Source of the DNA: Engraulis encrasicolus
Lineage: Eukaryota > Chordata > Actinopteri > Clupeiformes > Engraulidae
Assembly: GCF_034702125.1 (NCBI RefSeq)
Contig: NC_085871.1
Span: 33,722,248-33,786,247, forward strand
Reading direction: 5' to 3'
DNA length: 64,000 bases
The notes under the pieces are model-generated. The model was not told the DNA's origin. It saw nothing but the letters and a program-made list of their open reading frames with translations, and searched no databases. Positions within the stretch are counted from its first letter, which is position 1. Each line of letters begins with the position of its first letter. Made by a program: the position numbers and the translations under genes. Positions 35,760-61,735 of the stretch are shown one piece after another.

Positions 35760-36695
35760 TTGCAACTCATTCAAAATTCTGCGGCAAGAATCCTAACAAG
35801 AACCAGAATGAGAGAGCACATCTCTCCTGTCTTGGCAGACCTGCACTGGTTACCTGTCTCATACAGAATCGACTTTAAGATTCTGCTCACAGTATTTAAA
35901 GCATTAAATGGACTTGCCCCTAGCTATATCTCAGACATGCTCTCTTTTTATGCCCCTGCTCGAGCTCTCAGGTCCACTGATGCCAAGCTGCTAAGGACCC
36001 CCACCCCCCCGCAGAAGAAGATCGGCGACGCCGCGTTTGCCTGCTATGCGCCCAAGAGATGGAACACCCTCCCCATCGAGATCCGATCAGCCACCTCCGT
36101 CGACTCCTTTAAGAAGCAGCTGAAGACCCACCTCTTCATCCTTGCCAACTCCTAGCTGCCAAGACGTCATAGTGTCCCAGCCGCCGCAGCGCCCTTACTA
36201 CTCGCAATCCAGCCCTGGCAGGGGGCTCCCCTAGGTGGCCGCTGGTCTCTGCCTGAGGTTTCTTCCTGACTACAGGGGGTCTTTTTTCTCAGACCTCACT
36301 GAGCTTTTTTTTCCCCCTCACAAACTATGAATCAAGCGAAAGGGAGTTTTTCCTCACCCCTGATGCCACCAGGGGCCGCACCTGAGCGCCCAATCTCTGT
36401 GCGACTATCTATGACTTATGATAGGCCCAGCCACTATGGACCTTACACATCTAAGAATCCTGGTCCTAACCTACGTTGACCTTATGACTCTACATTCTCT
36501 GTCTATCTCTTCTTCCTCTGCCTTCCTGCTTTTTCTGCCTCTCCTCTATACCTCTCCTTTTAAATCTATCTCTCCTCTCCTTTTAAATCTATCTCTAACA
36601 ATGTTTTTTCCCATTTGTTAAGCACTTTGAATTACATGCCTTGTATGACACAGTGCTATACAAATACAATTATTATTATTATTATAAATTATTAT
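35760..36695 (+). mobile_element. 5'-truncated L2-like LINE with end of RT ORF
   Basis: About 130 codons to a stop at 36153-36155 encode the C-terminal end of a non-LTR reverse transcriptase ORF. The typical words are QLIQNSAARILTRTR, REHISPVLADLHWLPVSYRI, FKILLTVFKALNGLAPSYI, WNTLPIEIRSA and FKKQLKTHLF. The 3' UTR ends near 36695 with GCTATACAAATACAATTATT and an ATT-repeat tail, as in L2-type LINEs. The catalytic RT core and endonuclease are absent, so it is dead. Confidence 0.93.
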
Positions 36696-36840
36696 TATCT
36701 TTGACCATATATGGTCAGTTTCCCCACCAGTTTTGTCGTTCCCGCAAGTTCCCGCTGGATCCCATGGCAACTCTTTAACTCTTCTTATCTGCGGCTCTGG
36801 GCAACGCACGGACAAGTTTGCCCACACACCTGTGCACACC

Positions 36841-36977
36841 TGCCTTTATTGAATAGGACAGGGAAGCAATGGGAGAAAGAGATTGGGAACGATCCAGAAA
36901 TGACATCCGGGCCAGAATCGAACTCTGTTTCCCTGGAATAACAGTATGGTGCCTTAGCCGTTTGAGCTACCGCAAAG
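36841..36977 (-). mobile_element. tRNA-derived SINE
   Basis: Reversed, it starts GCGGTAGCTCAAACGGCTAA (A-box region), has GAGTTCGATTCTGG (B box), then a pyrimidine-rich body ending CCTGTCCTATTCAATAAA. This is a polymerase III SINE. It inserted next to the L2-like tail. Confidence 0.85.
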
Positions 36978-37230
36978 GCTTCCCTTATTACATGTAGCTT
37001 TTATGTCCTTTTTCCATGACTGGGGTCCTATGGCCAGACTAGGCACCTGTCCAGAAATTCTTCTTTCAGCTTTGGAGTTCCAACAGTGTGTCAGCTCTCA
37101 GGCCTCTCTGCATTGTGTTTCTCGAAAACGTAACTGCTAGCTAGTAAGTAACTAGGGTCATTGCCAATGGGAAATTACATGGCAAATAACAAAGTAGCTA
37201 ACATAGTTAGCAACTATGGTTTTGAGAAAT

Positions 37231-37311
37231 GCGCACCTGATGATCCTCTGGAGTCTGACACAGCCTCTGGGCCACGCAGACCATGGTGCTCTCAAAGTTC
37301 TCCTGGCGTAG
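37231..37311 (-). pseudogene. Fragment of a FAM180-like last exon
   Basis: On the minus strand about 27 codons read LRQENFESTMVCVAQRLCQT then PEDHQVR. This parallels LRREDFERTVLTMVYMAQRL and the following residues of the fam180a-like gene that ends 0.7 kb away. It lacks two codons relative to the gene and has no FAM180-like flank on either side. It is probably a small partial duplication. A diverged exon of a second FAM180 gene is less likely. Confidence 0.75.
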
Positions 37312-37982
37312 TGGTGGGAATTGGTGGAACTTGTGTCCACGCCTCTGTCTTTCGTAGGCAGTTTCACTTAGTGCATTATTACAAAACAGTGATTCAGGAG
37401 GAAGAAGGAGTTGCACACAGGAGCTAAATTCAATACAGAGAAACTTAAAAAGCTGAAAATAAAGAAAAGCCAAAGACAAAGTGGGTGACAAACGTTTCGG
37501 GAGTCTAGCCCATCATCAGTGTTCCTAATTTGGTGGTGGGAATTGCAGGCTTGAGTCTGAAAGCAGAGGACTTTTCCCCAATGTGGTCCCAAATAGAGTC
37601 AGGAATTCTCGAAAATATGGCCTATTGGATTAAAAGAACACATTTTATGTGGAATATGGTCAAGGGTAGGGTTAGAATTTGTCAGAACAAGGCCGTAGCC
37701 TATATTAGTTAACTTAAATGCAACATCTCCTGGATGGACTACATGAAAACGCAGATGCATACAAGTAGTATTATGGATCCTTTATGGGTCCAATACCACT
37801 GGAAATATTGTCTTCCTGCCAATGCTTGCCCTGAACATTTTTCAATGTCCCCTTGCTACACATGATGGAAAATGTAACATAGATGACAAATGTCACTGGG
37901 ACACTCATTTTTCTTTTTCTATGTCCCCTCCTTTCCAATTGGCACCTTTGGTCAGGATGAGTTTAAGACACCAGACTCCTCC

Positions 37983-50501
<12,519 letters not shown>

Positions 50502-50944
50502 GCTGACCAGCCTGCTCACCTCCATTCCTCTTCTCTCCCTTCAGCCCTTTCTTTTTCTTCCTTTCTTCCTTGCTTTCTTTCTCAATGTTTCTTTCTGTCT
50601 TTCTTTCTTTCTTTCCTCCTTTCTTTCTGTCTCTCTCGTCTACCTTTTTTTTTAACTCACGCTCATTCTTTTCCCCTCAGTCTATCAATCTCAGCTCCCT
50701 GGATGAGCTTCAGAAAACCCTCACGAGGGCCAAAGTTGGCCAACAGCAGCCGAGAGTCAAGACCCAAAGGAAGATTATAGTCAACTCACAGCCTCACAAC
50801 ACCAACTGAAAACAGGTCTACTCCAACTTTAAGTCTCTCTTTCTCTTACTTCGTCCTTCCCCCTCTCCCTCCCTCCCTCTATCTTTATTTATTTCTCACT
50901 TTCTCTTTCCCTCTTGTCCTTCCCCCTAATTCCAAATTTATCCC

Positions 50945-50947
<3 letters not shown>

Positions 50948-51038
<91 letters not shown>
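50948..51038. repeat. (CT)n microsatellite upstream of fam180a
   Basis: About 45 CT units in the 5' flank of the gene, some 450 bases upstream of the start codon. Confidence 0.95.
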
Positions 51039-51041
<3 letters not shown>

Positions 51042-51071
51042 ACTCCATCCATCCAGCTGTTGGTCTGCCTG

Positions 51072-51073
<2 letters not shown>

Positions 51074-51127
<54 letters not shown>
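51074..51127. repeat. (CA)n microsatellite
   Basis: About 26 CA units that run into the left arm of a hairpin. Confidence 0.95.
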
Positions 51128-51128
<1 letters not shown>

Positions 51129-51177
51129 ACAGATGCCTTCCAGGATCTGAGTGTGGTGGATCCTGGAAGGCATCTGT
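51129..51177. repeat. Hairpin with perfect 19-bp arms between CA and TG runs
   Basis: Bases 51129-51147 (ACAGATGCCTTCCAGGATC) are exactly complementary to 51159-51177 across 11 bases. The CA run on the left and the TG/CG run on the right can extend the pairing. Confidence 0.9.
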
Positions 51178-51333
51178 ATGTGTGTGTGCGCGTGCGTGCA
51201 TGCGTGCGTGCGTGTGTGTGGCGTCGTGTCTCCGCTTTGGCCAGCCTCTGTGCTCAGCTCAGCTCTCTGCTCTTCTCTGTCATCTGGAAGCCATCAGGAG
51301 CCACAGAGAGAGAGAGAGTCTCTCCAGATGCTT

Positions 51334-51470
51334 TGGCTGGGCCCTGGACATAGTCATGTGAAAGGGCCTCAAACCCAATATATACAGTATACCATGTCAT
51401 GTGGACCCAATTCTGGGCCCCCTCTTTCCCTGGGCCCGGGACAGCTGACCCCTTTGTCTCTCCCGGTCGT
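51334..51470 (+). repeat. GGGCCCGGGACAA dispersed repeat, copy D
   Basis: Contains GGCTGGGCCCTGGACATAGT, TGTGAAAGGGCC and CCTGGGCCCGGGACAGCTGA. A second partial copy of the right end follows at about 51470-51515. Confidence 0.8.
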
Positions 51471-51519
51471 CTCTCCTGGTCCAGAGAGTCTCTCCTGCTG
51501 CTTTGGCAGCTCCCTAGTC

Positions 51520-53465
51520 TACACAACAGCATCAGCTGTCTCGACTCCCATCTCTCCTCATGTCCTTCACCACAAACAAGAAAGTAAACAGACAAGTAAA
51601 CAAGCAAAATGAACAGAATGGAAGAACAAAGAAATTCCACCTCCATTCTCGGGAGATGATCAAACAGCAATATTCATTTTAGACATTTTTGACTGATCTG
51701 TTTTGAATGTGTATTTGGGAAAACTGCGTTTGATTACTGAATCCCAAGGATATCGCTAGGGATGCTACTGGTATGTGAGGTATTTACGGTATTTGGCAGT
51801 GATTTTAAGTTGGTTTTGCTCCATTGCCTCGATGTCTTTTTTCTTCTCTGTCTCATCCTGAATCAATGTGCACTAGCATTCAGAGCACCAAGGATTCAAA
51901 AACTTTCAGCTCTCTGCCAGGGAGAGTATGCGGTTTACAGGGCTGTTACCATGCTGTAAGGGATTTTTGTCTCTGCGCAGTGCTTTGCTTGGCTTTCATA
52001 CACACACACACACATGCCGCACAAAAGTCTGAGTAACTCGAGTGGAAATAAAACATATATATTTATTTTTTGAATCACATGAGTCTATCCATCAAACGTT
52101 TGTCTTTTTTGTGAGAATATTGGCTCTTCTTCAGGTATAGTGGCTCCTGAAATGCAGATGGTTTTGGTGGAAGATTTTTTTTTCAGTCCTACAGCTAAGA
52201 CCTCCATTACTCTGCCACCACTTGGCACTAAAAGGCAGGGGAATAAATTTGACTGAACATCTTTCAAAAAAGCTTTCAGAAACGCTTTCAAATCCCTCCT
52301 AACTAATCACTGACGATTTCACAGATGGTTGAATGCACCACCCAGTTGTGTGAATGAGGGCAGATGCTCCTTTTGACTAATGCTTGAACTTTTGGAAGTG
52401 AATTTTGAAGTATAGGCCTACCTTTTTCTCAAGCGATGACATATGAGACTTTGTCGAAAGTTTCCCAGACTCCCCGCTGCAGTTGATTTATTTTTGCTCA
52501 TTGAAGTCGGTCTGATCTGAGCCCTACTTTGAAACAACCATTGCCCACACAGGCATAGGCCTACCTACCTTCAGAAGCTGCAGTGTATAGACAGAATGAT
52601 TCATGAATGAGTTCTAAAGTCTTTCAATTACGCTAAATTTATGATGATTTTTAAAACTCCAACACCCTTTGAATGAACTTAATTTCTCAAAATCTTCAAA
52701 ACCAATGTATTTCTTTCAGGGATGTGGTGTGCGTCGTGGCAACACTAAGGGAGTGTGTAATGGAAGATAACAGATGGTGTGTGGAATGAGGCTACAGTAC
52801 TGTACGTAATACCAGACAGACACCCCTACACAATTCCTCAGAATCATCTTAGCGAGTAACATTTCAGTAGAAAACAGTTCCTTGGGCCAACACTCATTTC
52901 TGCAGCCAACTCCTTCACTATCTGCCTGACTGGATGGCTACTTACCAACTTTCAGCCGAGGGCTGTATGCGTTGCAAAGAACTGTGCAGGTGCTGACACA
53001 AGCAGCTTACTTGACAGGAACTTTGACAAATTACACTGACTGGATGAAATCTGTTAGTCTGTTAGTCCTTTCACGGAGAGGCCGGATGTCACTGCATGTT
53101 ATTTTAACGAGGTCTGTGATGAAACAAAGGCGAAGTGGGACAGAGATGAAGATCATTGCTTTGTCCAGAAATTGTCCTGTTTGTGCCGAGGGGGGTTATG
53201 TTCACCAGCAGGGGGCAGTATTAGCATCTGAAATACTTTGTGCTTTTCACTGTGCAATGTCTGACAATGCTCACAGAGTCTGCAGACAGGTAGCAGCTCC
53301 ATTGACAGTAGTAGTGGTGGTGAGAGTGAAATGGATCGAAAAATTGATGAGACATACCTGGTTTTATTACAAAATTAAAATAGGCTTTAATAGTCCAGAT
53401 GGTTCTCCTTGAAGAAGACCCCTTTCACCGTAATTGCGCAGGCTATCAGATCTGATACCTGGATC
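51520..53465. other. Intergenic, no gene seen
   Basis: The longest frame (52972-53412, 146 codons, +) has no recognisable domain, no splice context and no codon pattern typical of a gene. Confidence 0.4.
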
Positions 53466-53620
53466 CAGGCCCGCCGACTAGGGACTGACGGGTATGTTGT
53501 CCCATGCCCAGGGAGAGAGGGGCCCCAAAAATGTCTTCATGACATCGTATGTAGGCCTATCTAGGGGGGCCCTTTCAGATGTTGTTGTTCTGGGCCCAGC
53601 TAAGGTTGGCAGCGACCTTG
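53466..53620 (-). repeat. GGGCCCGGGACAA dispersed repeat, copy E
   Basis: The most complete copy. It starts CAGGCCCGCCGACTAGGG and ends GGCAGCGACCTTG, showing the inverted CAGGGYC ends. Confidence 0.8.
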
Positions 53621-54639
53621 TTTCGGTCATGCAGATGAAGTGTAAAATTGCTGGTATTGATACTCTCTGAATGGACAGTATCAAAAGAATATCTAATGAC
53701 ACTTTCTATCTCCCTCTGTTGATGACCTCCAATGAATTGAGGCTTCATTATCTCATCATGGTGGGCAGTTGGGGTCATCATAGTACATGAAGCACCAAAA
53801 TAAGAAGAGCATGAAAGCGTCCATTATTTTTGCATCCATTATTAGAAAGTATTACCAAAATTTCATATTCGTGACAATTGAGTCACCATCATGTCTGCCT
53901 CTGCCGTATTTGTTAGGCCGGGGACATGCATGCTATGTTCCTTAAATTATGCCTGCAACCGCATGCGACCGAGTGCATATACTAGTACAGTACTTGATCC
54001 AGGACGAGCGGAGCACTTTGTATGATACTGAAGGGAACATCTAGGGGCCAGAGAGCCAATGGCAGCCTGACTAAAGCCAGACTAAATGTGAGATAAAATG
54101 AGAATATTTAATCTGAACCCGATCAATGAGACATTGGAAGATTGTTGATGGGAACAACCCGTTGTTTTTCAAACCGTGTCTGTGCCTATTGGCCAACTCT
54201 TTGTCGTCACCTTTGACCTTTTCAACGTGGCTGAGAGAAATTGCAGTTTATTTCTCTCAAAACTTGACGTTATTTTTTGTAGACATGGTAAATATTGTAA
54301 ATGTCAGAGTAAAACGCTAATGCTAAAATGCTCAAGCCCGCCAAATAGGAATCACAAATTGGGTAGACATATGTTTGGTAGTTTCAAAAACATGCACACA
54401 TTGTCAGGATAAACTTTGACTCTGTTGTGTTTTACATTACTCCGTTGTGTTTTGCACAACAAAAGGACTTGAACACAACACCCTCGTAATTTAACATCAT
54501 CTTTCCCATGGCATAATAATCATTCACAGCCTCTGTACATAGCTCATGAAATCATACAAATTTCTGTACGCTCTAGAATGTGTCATTCTTTCATATTTTT
54601 TTTAACAATGCTTCTTAACATGACGCCTTTGTCTACATA
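53621..54639. other. Intergenic, no feature seen
   Basis: No supported gene or repeat. Confidence 0.4.
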
Positions 54640-54693
54640 GAGTCTAGTTTAGCTGTATTGTACAATAGTTCAATGACAATAAAGGTCTCTGAG
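54640..54693 (+). mobile_element. Probable LINE 3' tail
   Basis: TTGTACAATAGTTCAATGAC then AATAAAGGTCTCT resembles the 3' terminus of fish non-LTR elements. No coding part is seen upstream. Confidence 0.4.
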
Positions 54694-55303
54694 CTTTAAT
54701 CTTGGAGCGAGATGGATATTTATTTCAAGTCTACTGGGCTGCAGCTCATACTTCACATGACCCTGACTGTGTGGAATGAAACAGATGTCTGCTGGCCCAC
54801 ATGTTTGTTATTTCTGGACAAAGGGCACTCTGGACCAAAAAAAAAAAGAGGTCAATGTTGCTTTTGGCTTTCGGCTGTGTCGTTAAGTCTATACACACAG
54901 TTAAAACGACCGCACATTGTTGAGGACAAAAAGACGATTGAAAAAAAAAGAAAATGTGCAAACAGCGAAAATTAGCCACATTGGTCAACTGCCAAATTGT
55001 ATTCAGTAATGCGGACGGCTGGAATCGAGATGGAGATAGACACCGATTAGAATATGTGGCCCATGAATTTGCATGTGCAGTACTAGCAATTGCAATGTGT
55101 GTCCTTGGTAGTGTACAGTATAGCCATGGCCGCTCTGAAACTTCAAAGCTTTCCTTATAAACGAAACAGGAACAGATACATTTGGGTATTGTTGTGTTCT
55201 GCCCTAGAAAGTTCAATGTTTTGGCAATAGGTTGGATATTGTAGTCACTGCAATACTCTCTAGGCAAAAGTATTTGCTAAACTGCCTTAACCCCCATATG
55301 AAC
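54694..55303. other. Intergenic, no feature seen
   Basis: Overlapping short frames on both strands (54712-54975, 54746-55267) have no domain. Confidence 0.4.
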
Positions 55304-55307
55304 TTAA

Positions 55308-55660
55308 AGGGACACTCTGTGAGACTTTTAGTTGTTTGTTTCCAGAATTCATGCTGCCCATTCACTAATGTTACCTTTTTTATGAATACTTAGCACCAGC
55401 ATAAAATTCTAAGTATTCTTTATGACTGGAAAATTGCACTTTTCATACATGAAAAGGGGGATCTTCTCCATGGTCCGCCATTTTGAATTTCCAAAAATAG
55501 CCATTTTTAGCTGCAAAAATGACTGTACTTGGACCATACCAGAAAACATTTGTTTATTACTTAGTAAACTTTCATGTAAAGATTTGGCAATAGGCAGCCC
55601 AGTTTCAATGAGCAGCATAGTTGCAGTACCTTTTTTGACCATTTCCTGCACAGTGTCCCT
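55308..55660. mobile_element. TTAA-type MITE, AGGGACACTGTG family, copy 3
   Basis: Same orientation as copy 1 at 11701, with the inner block GGTCCGCCATTTTGAATTTC. TTAA precedes it (55304-55307); the right flank is ATGT. Confidence 0.88.
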
Positions 55661-55806
55661 ATGTGACCTCACCAATGCACTTTTGGAAGACTGGTCATCT
55701 TATAAACACACTCCTCAATCTTGTGGACAGCCTTCCAAGAAGAGTTGAGGCTGTAATAGCTGCGAAAGGTGAATGTGGACCTACATCATAATGAAACCTA
55801 TGCTGC

Positions 55807-56281
55807 CCTACAATTTCAGAACGCAGTATAATTCGATATGACAAACTGAGGCTTTAAAGTTTCCTTTCTGGCCACGCAACTGTATTGGAGGTAAAGTGGT
55901 GATGACACTTCCATGTAATACTTTTTTATGGTAGAAATTTATGCACACGAGAGAAAAAAAAACAAAACAACATTCTCATTACTTTTTAGCTGAAAAATCA
56001 ATAGGCCTATATTGCGTTCTGTTGTGGTATTGCTGCCTACACCAAAACCACACTGTCAATGGAGAAGTGCAGTATATTGCATGATATACTGCGTTCTTGG
56101 CTAGCACGACGTAACCTCCTAAAACCAAAAAGCGCTGTATAATCGTTTTTTTACAGTTTTTTTCTGAAACAGGACCAAGTTGGACAACATTTTTTAACAC
56201 AAGAAAAAGAAGGTATTTAAGAATTTTCGGTCTAAACCCATTTTCGACCATTTTCAAGATACTGCGTTCTGAAATTGTAGG
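55807..56281. mobile_element. Element with reiterated ACTGCGTTCT motif
   Basis: Bases 55807-55830 and 56260-56281 are inverted copies (CTACAATTTCAGAACGCAGT). The word TACTGCGTTCT or its partner recurs inside near 56000 and 56090. It is 475 bp and has no coding capacity. Confidence 0.75.
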
Positions 56282-56936
56282 CCAGTATGGGTTAGGAATG
56301 ACAGCTAAGTTCATGAGTGAGTTATAGTAAGGCACGTTAGCATTTGTCAACATAGTGTTTCTAAAATAGGAATCCTTTGGATGATAAGACTTTGTCATAA
56401 GTTAAAGGAGGTGTTATAGAGACCATTTTCAGTATAAACTACCAGTATACTACAAAATAGTTATTGCACTTCACCTTCGTACGGCACTGGGCGAGCTTAC
56501 TATAACATGACAAGGGTTGCATGCAGGAATGGTGCTGCAATTGGGTGTGGTGCTATCCTGTTGATGTACAGATGCGGCTAATATGAAAGGCTAACCCTCG
56601 GCTGCCTGGGCTATGTACTATCAGGGGACAGTGAGCTAATTTGTGGCAGACTCAAGACTCAATCAAGAGACTACAGCCCAATCAATTAGCCATTCATTTG
56701 TCTTTTTTTTTTCTCCCGTTGTCTATGTCTCAGTTTTCTTATATTTTGGTTCTATACACATGTATGAACATTATGGACATGAATATTTGTTTTGTGCTTT
56801 CTTTGGTTTTCTCCTCCTGTACTATGAAGAACTTTTTTAGCCATGGTATTAACTTTTATTTATTTATTATTTTTTGGTAAGAGATGGGGTATGTGTGGTG
56901 GGGAAGAGCTGCAGTGTGTGTGAATATCTGTAATGT

Positions 56937-57012
56937 GTGTGTTATATATGTTTTTTTGAGGACCCTCTCGAAAACGAGATTTTTATCTCAAGAGGCTATC
57001 CTCCAATAAAGA
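56937..57012 (+). mobile_element. Probable LINE 3' tail
   Basis: CTCTCGAAAACGAGATTTTT then TCTCAAGAGG and CCAATAAAG resembles the 3' terminus of fish non-LTR retrotransposons. Confidence 0.5.
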
Positions 57013-57029
57013 AATTTGAAATCTTCATC

Positions 57030-57031
57030 AG

Positions 57032-57101
<70 letters not shown>

Positions 57102-57120
57102 GCGCGCATGCGTGTGCACG

Positions 57121-57204
<84 letters not shown>
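57030..57204. repeat. (GT)n compound microsatellite
   Basis: Two GT arrays (about 57032-57104 and 57124-57202) separated by a CG-containing spacer. Confidence 0.95.
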
Positions 57205-57206
<2 letters not shown>

Positions 57207-57247
57207 TGTGTATTCCATGGAGCTCAGTTCCCCTTCAGAGTTATGCT

Positions 57248-59464
57248 CAGTGTTGCCAGATGGAAAATGCTGAATTATCGTACAAAAAACCTCAAAATTA
57301 TCATTTTGGGTTTTTTGTTTTTTTTGGAAGGAAATTATTGTACAAGGCATGTAAATGAACTCAATGACAACTCTGAAATGATTGTAGGGTAGAATGCCCT
57401 AAAGTGGGACGATGCCTAATGTGGGACACCTTAAGGTTTAAGGGGTGTAGCTTTGCCCCAAGTTGGTAAATGTTTACAAAACTATAACCAAATAAAAGCC
57501 CTATCATTGTGTTATCATAATATCATGATTTAGTAAATGTATTGTAATACTCCAGGGAGGGGTTACAATTAAGAAGAAGGACCCTGGGTGAAGTCCATCA
57601 AATGGCAAATTACATAGCATTTGGCCAAATTTGTCTTTAGGGTATAAATCAATTCCAATCAAAACATCATTGTATTTTTTTTTGATAAATGTGTTGGGTA
57701 GGTATATGTTCATCAGAAAATAATGTGTGGTGTATATAAAATAATGTAATATTTTATTTTTAACCCATTTTATTACCGTCCCACTTTAGGATAGGTGCGT
57801 CCTAAAGTGGGACACAAGATTTTCCTAATGTGGGACAGTTGTAAAAGTAGTAATTTAATAAGTCAAACAATTGCTATGAAGTCAAACACCATGTCCACAT
57901 AAGAAAATGGATATTTAAATCTATATCAAAGGTGTATTTCAGTCTTTCTGGCCTAATCTACTGGAGCACAGCTATCAACACAACATTTGGGTCCAAAAAC
58001 CGGAAGTTCTTTCCTAAAATGGAGCTGCCATGTTGAAGTGACCAATTGTGTGCAATGGGTTCAAACAGTCTCAGTCTTATTTACCAATAAAAGAAAGTAA
58101 AAATAATTCATAAAACATGCTCTAAATGTGTAGCTGATATGTCTTAAAGAGTGGCAGATCACATTTTGAATTAATATTTTACACAAACATGTTTTAGAGA
58201 GCTTTTAATATACACTGTCCCACATTAGGAAACCGATTGTCCCACTTTAGGGATAACCATGGTTTTTGACCATCTTACATTAACATCCAAATTATTCAAA
58301 TTAGAAACACTAAACATGTTTTTAAAGGTATTATTTGATTAGAGCATAACCAGAGGATGAAAAGGGTGTAATTTGTTTGTATTGAAATGTTGTCATTACA
58401 TTTTAATAAACCACCAAAGTTGAAGTGACAAAAATTGTCCCACATTAGGGCATTCTACCCTACATCATGTTTTTGTGAAAATTGTGCAAAATGGGCAAAA
58501 TTGTGGTACAAATACGACAATTCACCTTTGGCTAAGGCCCGCCCTAAAGTGCTTTTTGACCAATCACAGCGCAGCACAAGGACGTCCTCGGACAAACCTC
58601 GGACAGTTTTGACAGCGCTCCATTGAACTCAGTGCTGAAATCGCATGTTTTCAAGTAGTTAGCGAGATACGGTCGTATTATTATTAAAATATGATTGGAC
58701 ATTGCCTGGGGTATTTGTGACAAAGGTGCAAGTTTCCCCGCGATGTAACAGGTGGTAATCGCTTTCCTCTTTACCTAAAACCGGACTAAGGGTCTCGGCA
58801 GCAGCACACTCGACTAGAAAGCACACGGATCAAAAACATACTTTGTGTGCTCCGATCATGCCACCATCTCATTCGTGTCACTTTTCAGTAAGGTTGTAAG
58901 CAAACCACGAACCTGTTTCAGAGTAGGATTTTGGATTTCTGATCTAATTAATGAAGAAACACCGCTAGCAAAGTTAACTATCGGTCACGGCAGGAGTGTT
59001 TTGACTAGCAGCTGATGGACGTGATTTTGTTAAGCTACTGAAGATATAAACGCCAAACGTTAATGTTACACATTGCTGTGGTAGCTTTGAAGATTACTAC
59101 AGCCATCACGTTGTGTGATTTCGTTTTCGTCTAGCAAGTTTGAGTCAGGGCTCAAAAGATATGCGAGCTCAGCTTACCATGGTGCTGGTTACAATGCCTA
59201 TCGATACCCATGTGAGAAGAGCCCATAACAACAGCTGTGATGCATCGCATGACCATTCAGAAAATAAATAGGCCTACTTATATTCACAATACTAAGAATG
59301 GCGTTTTTTTATTTATTAGGGGTGAATAACTGCTGCGATTTGCAGTCACTGCATAAATCACGTTGATATCTCAGTATTGAAAGTTTATCTGTCCGACCTA
59401 GCAACTGTAACTAAAGAGGGCGGGGCTTAGCCAAAGGCGAATTATCGTACATCTGGCAACACTG
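57248..59464. mobile_element. hAT-type element, CAGTGTTGCCAGAT family, copy 3 (2.2 kb)
   Basis: Ends CAGTGTTGCCAGATGG and CATCTGGCAACACTG, with a perfect 8-bp duplication GTTATGCT (57240-57247, 59465-59472). The left subterminal region matches the right end of copy 1. The right 950 bp are CpG-richer and begin near 58510 with ACCTTTGGCTAAGGCCCGCC, mirrored near 59420-59440. I see no transposase. It contains the nested element at 57383-58464. Confidence 0.93.
57383..58464. mobile_element. Nested element with reiterated CCTAA(A/T)GTGGGAC motif
   Basis: The left end TGTAGGGTAGAATGCCCTAA and, reversed, the right end agree over 28 bp with one difference. The motif CTAA(A/T)GTGGGAC recurs at about 57415, 57780, 57800 and 57825, and inverted at about 58220 and 58240. 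It is 1.08 kb and carries no open frame. Confidence 0.88.
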
Positions 59465-59472
59465 GTTATGCT

Positions 59473-59527
59473 GTTGTTGACTGTTTCTTTGTAGTCAATT
59501 GTCATGGACTGTGAAAAGCTCACAAGT
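59473..59527. other. Short unique stretch
   Basis: Joins the hAT element to a CT/CA microsatellite. Confidence 0.4.
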
Positions 59528-60320
<793 letters not shown>

Positions 60321-60707
60321 AAATACTGTAATACCCATTCTTTAAGCCTTGAATGTCTTTTCCTGAACTCAAACATCACTACTCTACGATACCCTGTTTG
60401 CTCATCACAAAACTCCATCTCCGTGTACTAGATCGAAAGTCAATAAAAAAGTCAATGCCAGGGCCCAAGAGCAGACAGAGAAACAGACTTTGTTTTGTTT
60501 TTTTATTATTATCATTATTATTTCTTTCCCTCTATTTTGTTTCATTCCAATTTTAAACCAATGTGGCGAAAACAAGACTGTCAGACTAAGGCCATTATCA
60601 AGTGCTTAGGGCTCTTTGTCTAATTTGAGACTGCTGGCTGCCATTAATATGACAGATTGCATTTGGCATTCCGTGGGATATGGTCTTTGGTGCTTTAGTG
60701 TTGGAGG

Positions 60708-60710
<3 letters not shown>

Positions 60711-60794
<84 letters not shown>

Positions 60795-60825
60795 TGTGTC
60801 TGTGTCTGTGTCTGTGTGTCTGTCT
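60711..60825. repeat. (GT)n/(GTCT)n microsatellite
   Basis: About 40 GT units, then GTGTCT variants. Confidence 0.95.
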
Positions 60826-61504
60826 GGAAGAGAGATTGTGAGAGACTATATATGTGTGTGAGAGGGAGACTTCAGAAGCACTATGTTTCAATCCACATTC
60901 TGTATTTTATTGTCTCTGAAGTATCAACAGAAGACAGAAGAAGTAGGCTACATCAGTGAATAACAGTCTTAAAAATGAATAAAAAGAGCCATGGATTAAA
61001 TAAAGAAACTCTGTGTCTCAATAAAACAAAAGCACAGAGCTTTTGGAAGACAGAAGAAGCAATGCTGTCCCCCTGCGCTGACGGTTGATCATGGTCAATC
61101 GATTTTGAATTCGAAAGCAGAGGAAAGCTGGAAACAAACCTTTCTGTTTTGCTGTTATGAAACTTCAATGTGCGCGGACACGCATGCACGCAAACACACA
61201 CACACACACACACACAATATGACCCCCTGCCTCTGTGATGATTACTGAAGTTGATTGCCACTTGAGATAGCAGAGACACCTCTGGCGGTCTGTCTGGATG
61301 TCTACGCCTGTCTGTCTTTCAGACACACACCACACACATGCAAATGTACGCTTACGCACACTCACTGACACAAGCACACGCGCACACACTCTGGCCTTCA
61401 CAATCACAACCAAGTGAAATCTTCACAACCCAAGTAAGTTTGGCCAAGGTGCCCATCTCTTACATCTCACCCTGAATGGGAGTCAGTGAAAGTTGAGTAG
61501 TGTA

Positions 61505-61735
61505 GGCCTATATTACATTACATTGCATTACATTGCATTGCATTTAGCTGACGCTTTTATACAGAGCGACTCACATTTACTATTTTTCAGGGTATTGGTT
61601 ACAGTCCCTGGAGCAATGTGGGGTTAGGTGCCTTGCTCAAGGGCACCTCAGCCATGGATGCAGGTGTAGGGAGAGGTCAGGGGGGATTCGAACCTACAAC
61701 CCCCAGATTGAAAGACCAACTCCATGGCTGCCCCC
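61505..61735 (-). mobile_element. tRNA-like SINE, ACATTACATTTAGCTGACGC family
   Basis: Shows the widespread fish repeat words TTTAGCTGACGCTTTTAT, AGCGACTCACA and AATGTGGGGTTAGGTGCCTT. Reversed, it has a GGTTCGAATCC B box near 61690. A fragment of the same family lies at 38660. Confidence 0.8.

Noticed and set aside
52972..53412. 146-codon plus-strand frame
   Set aside because: No domain, no splice partners and no supporting context.
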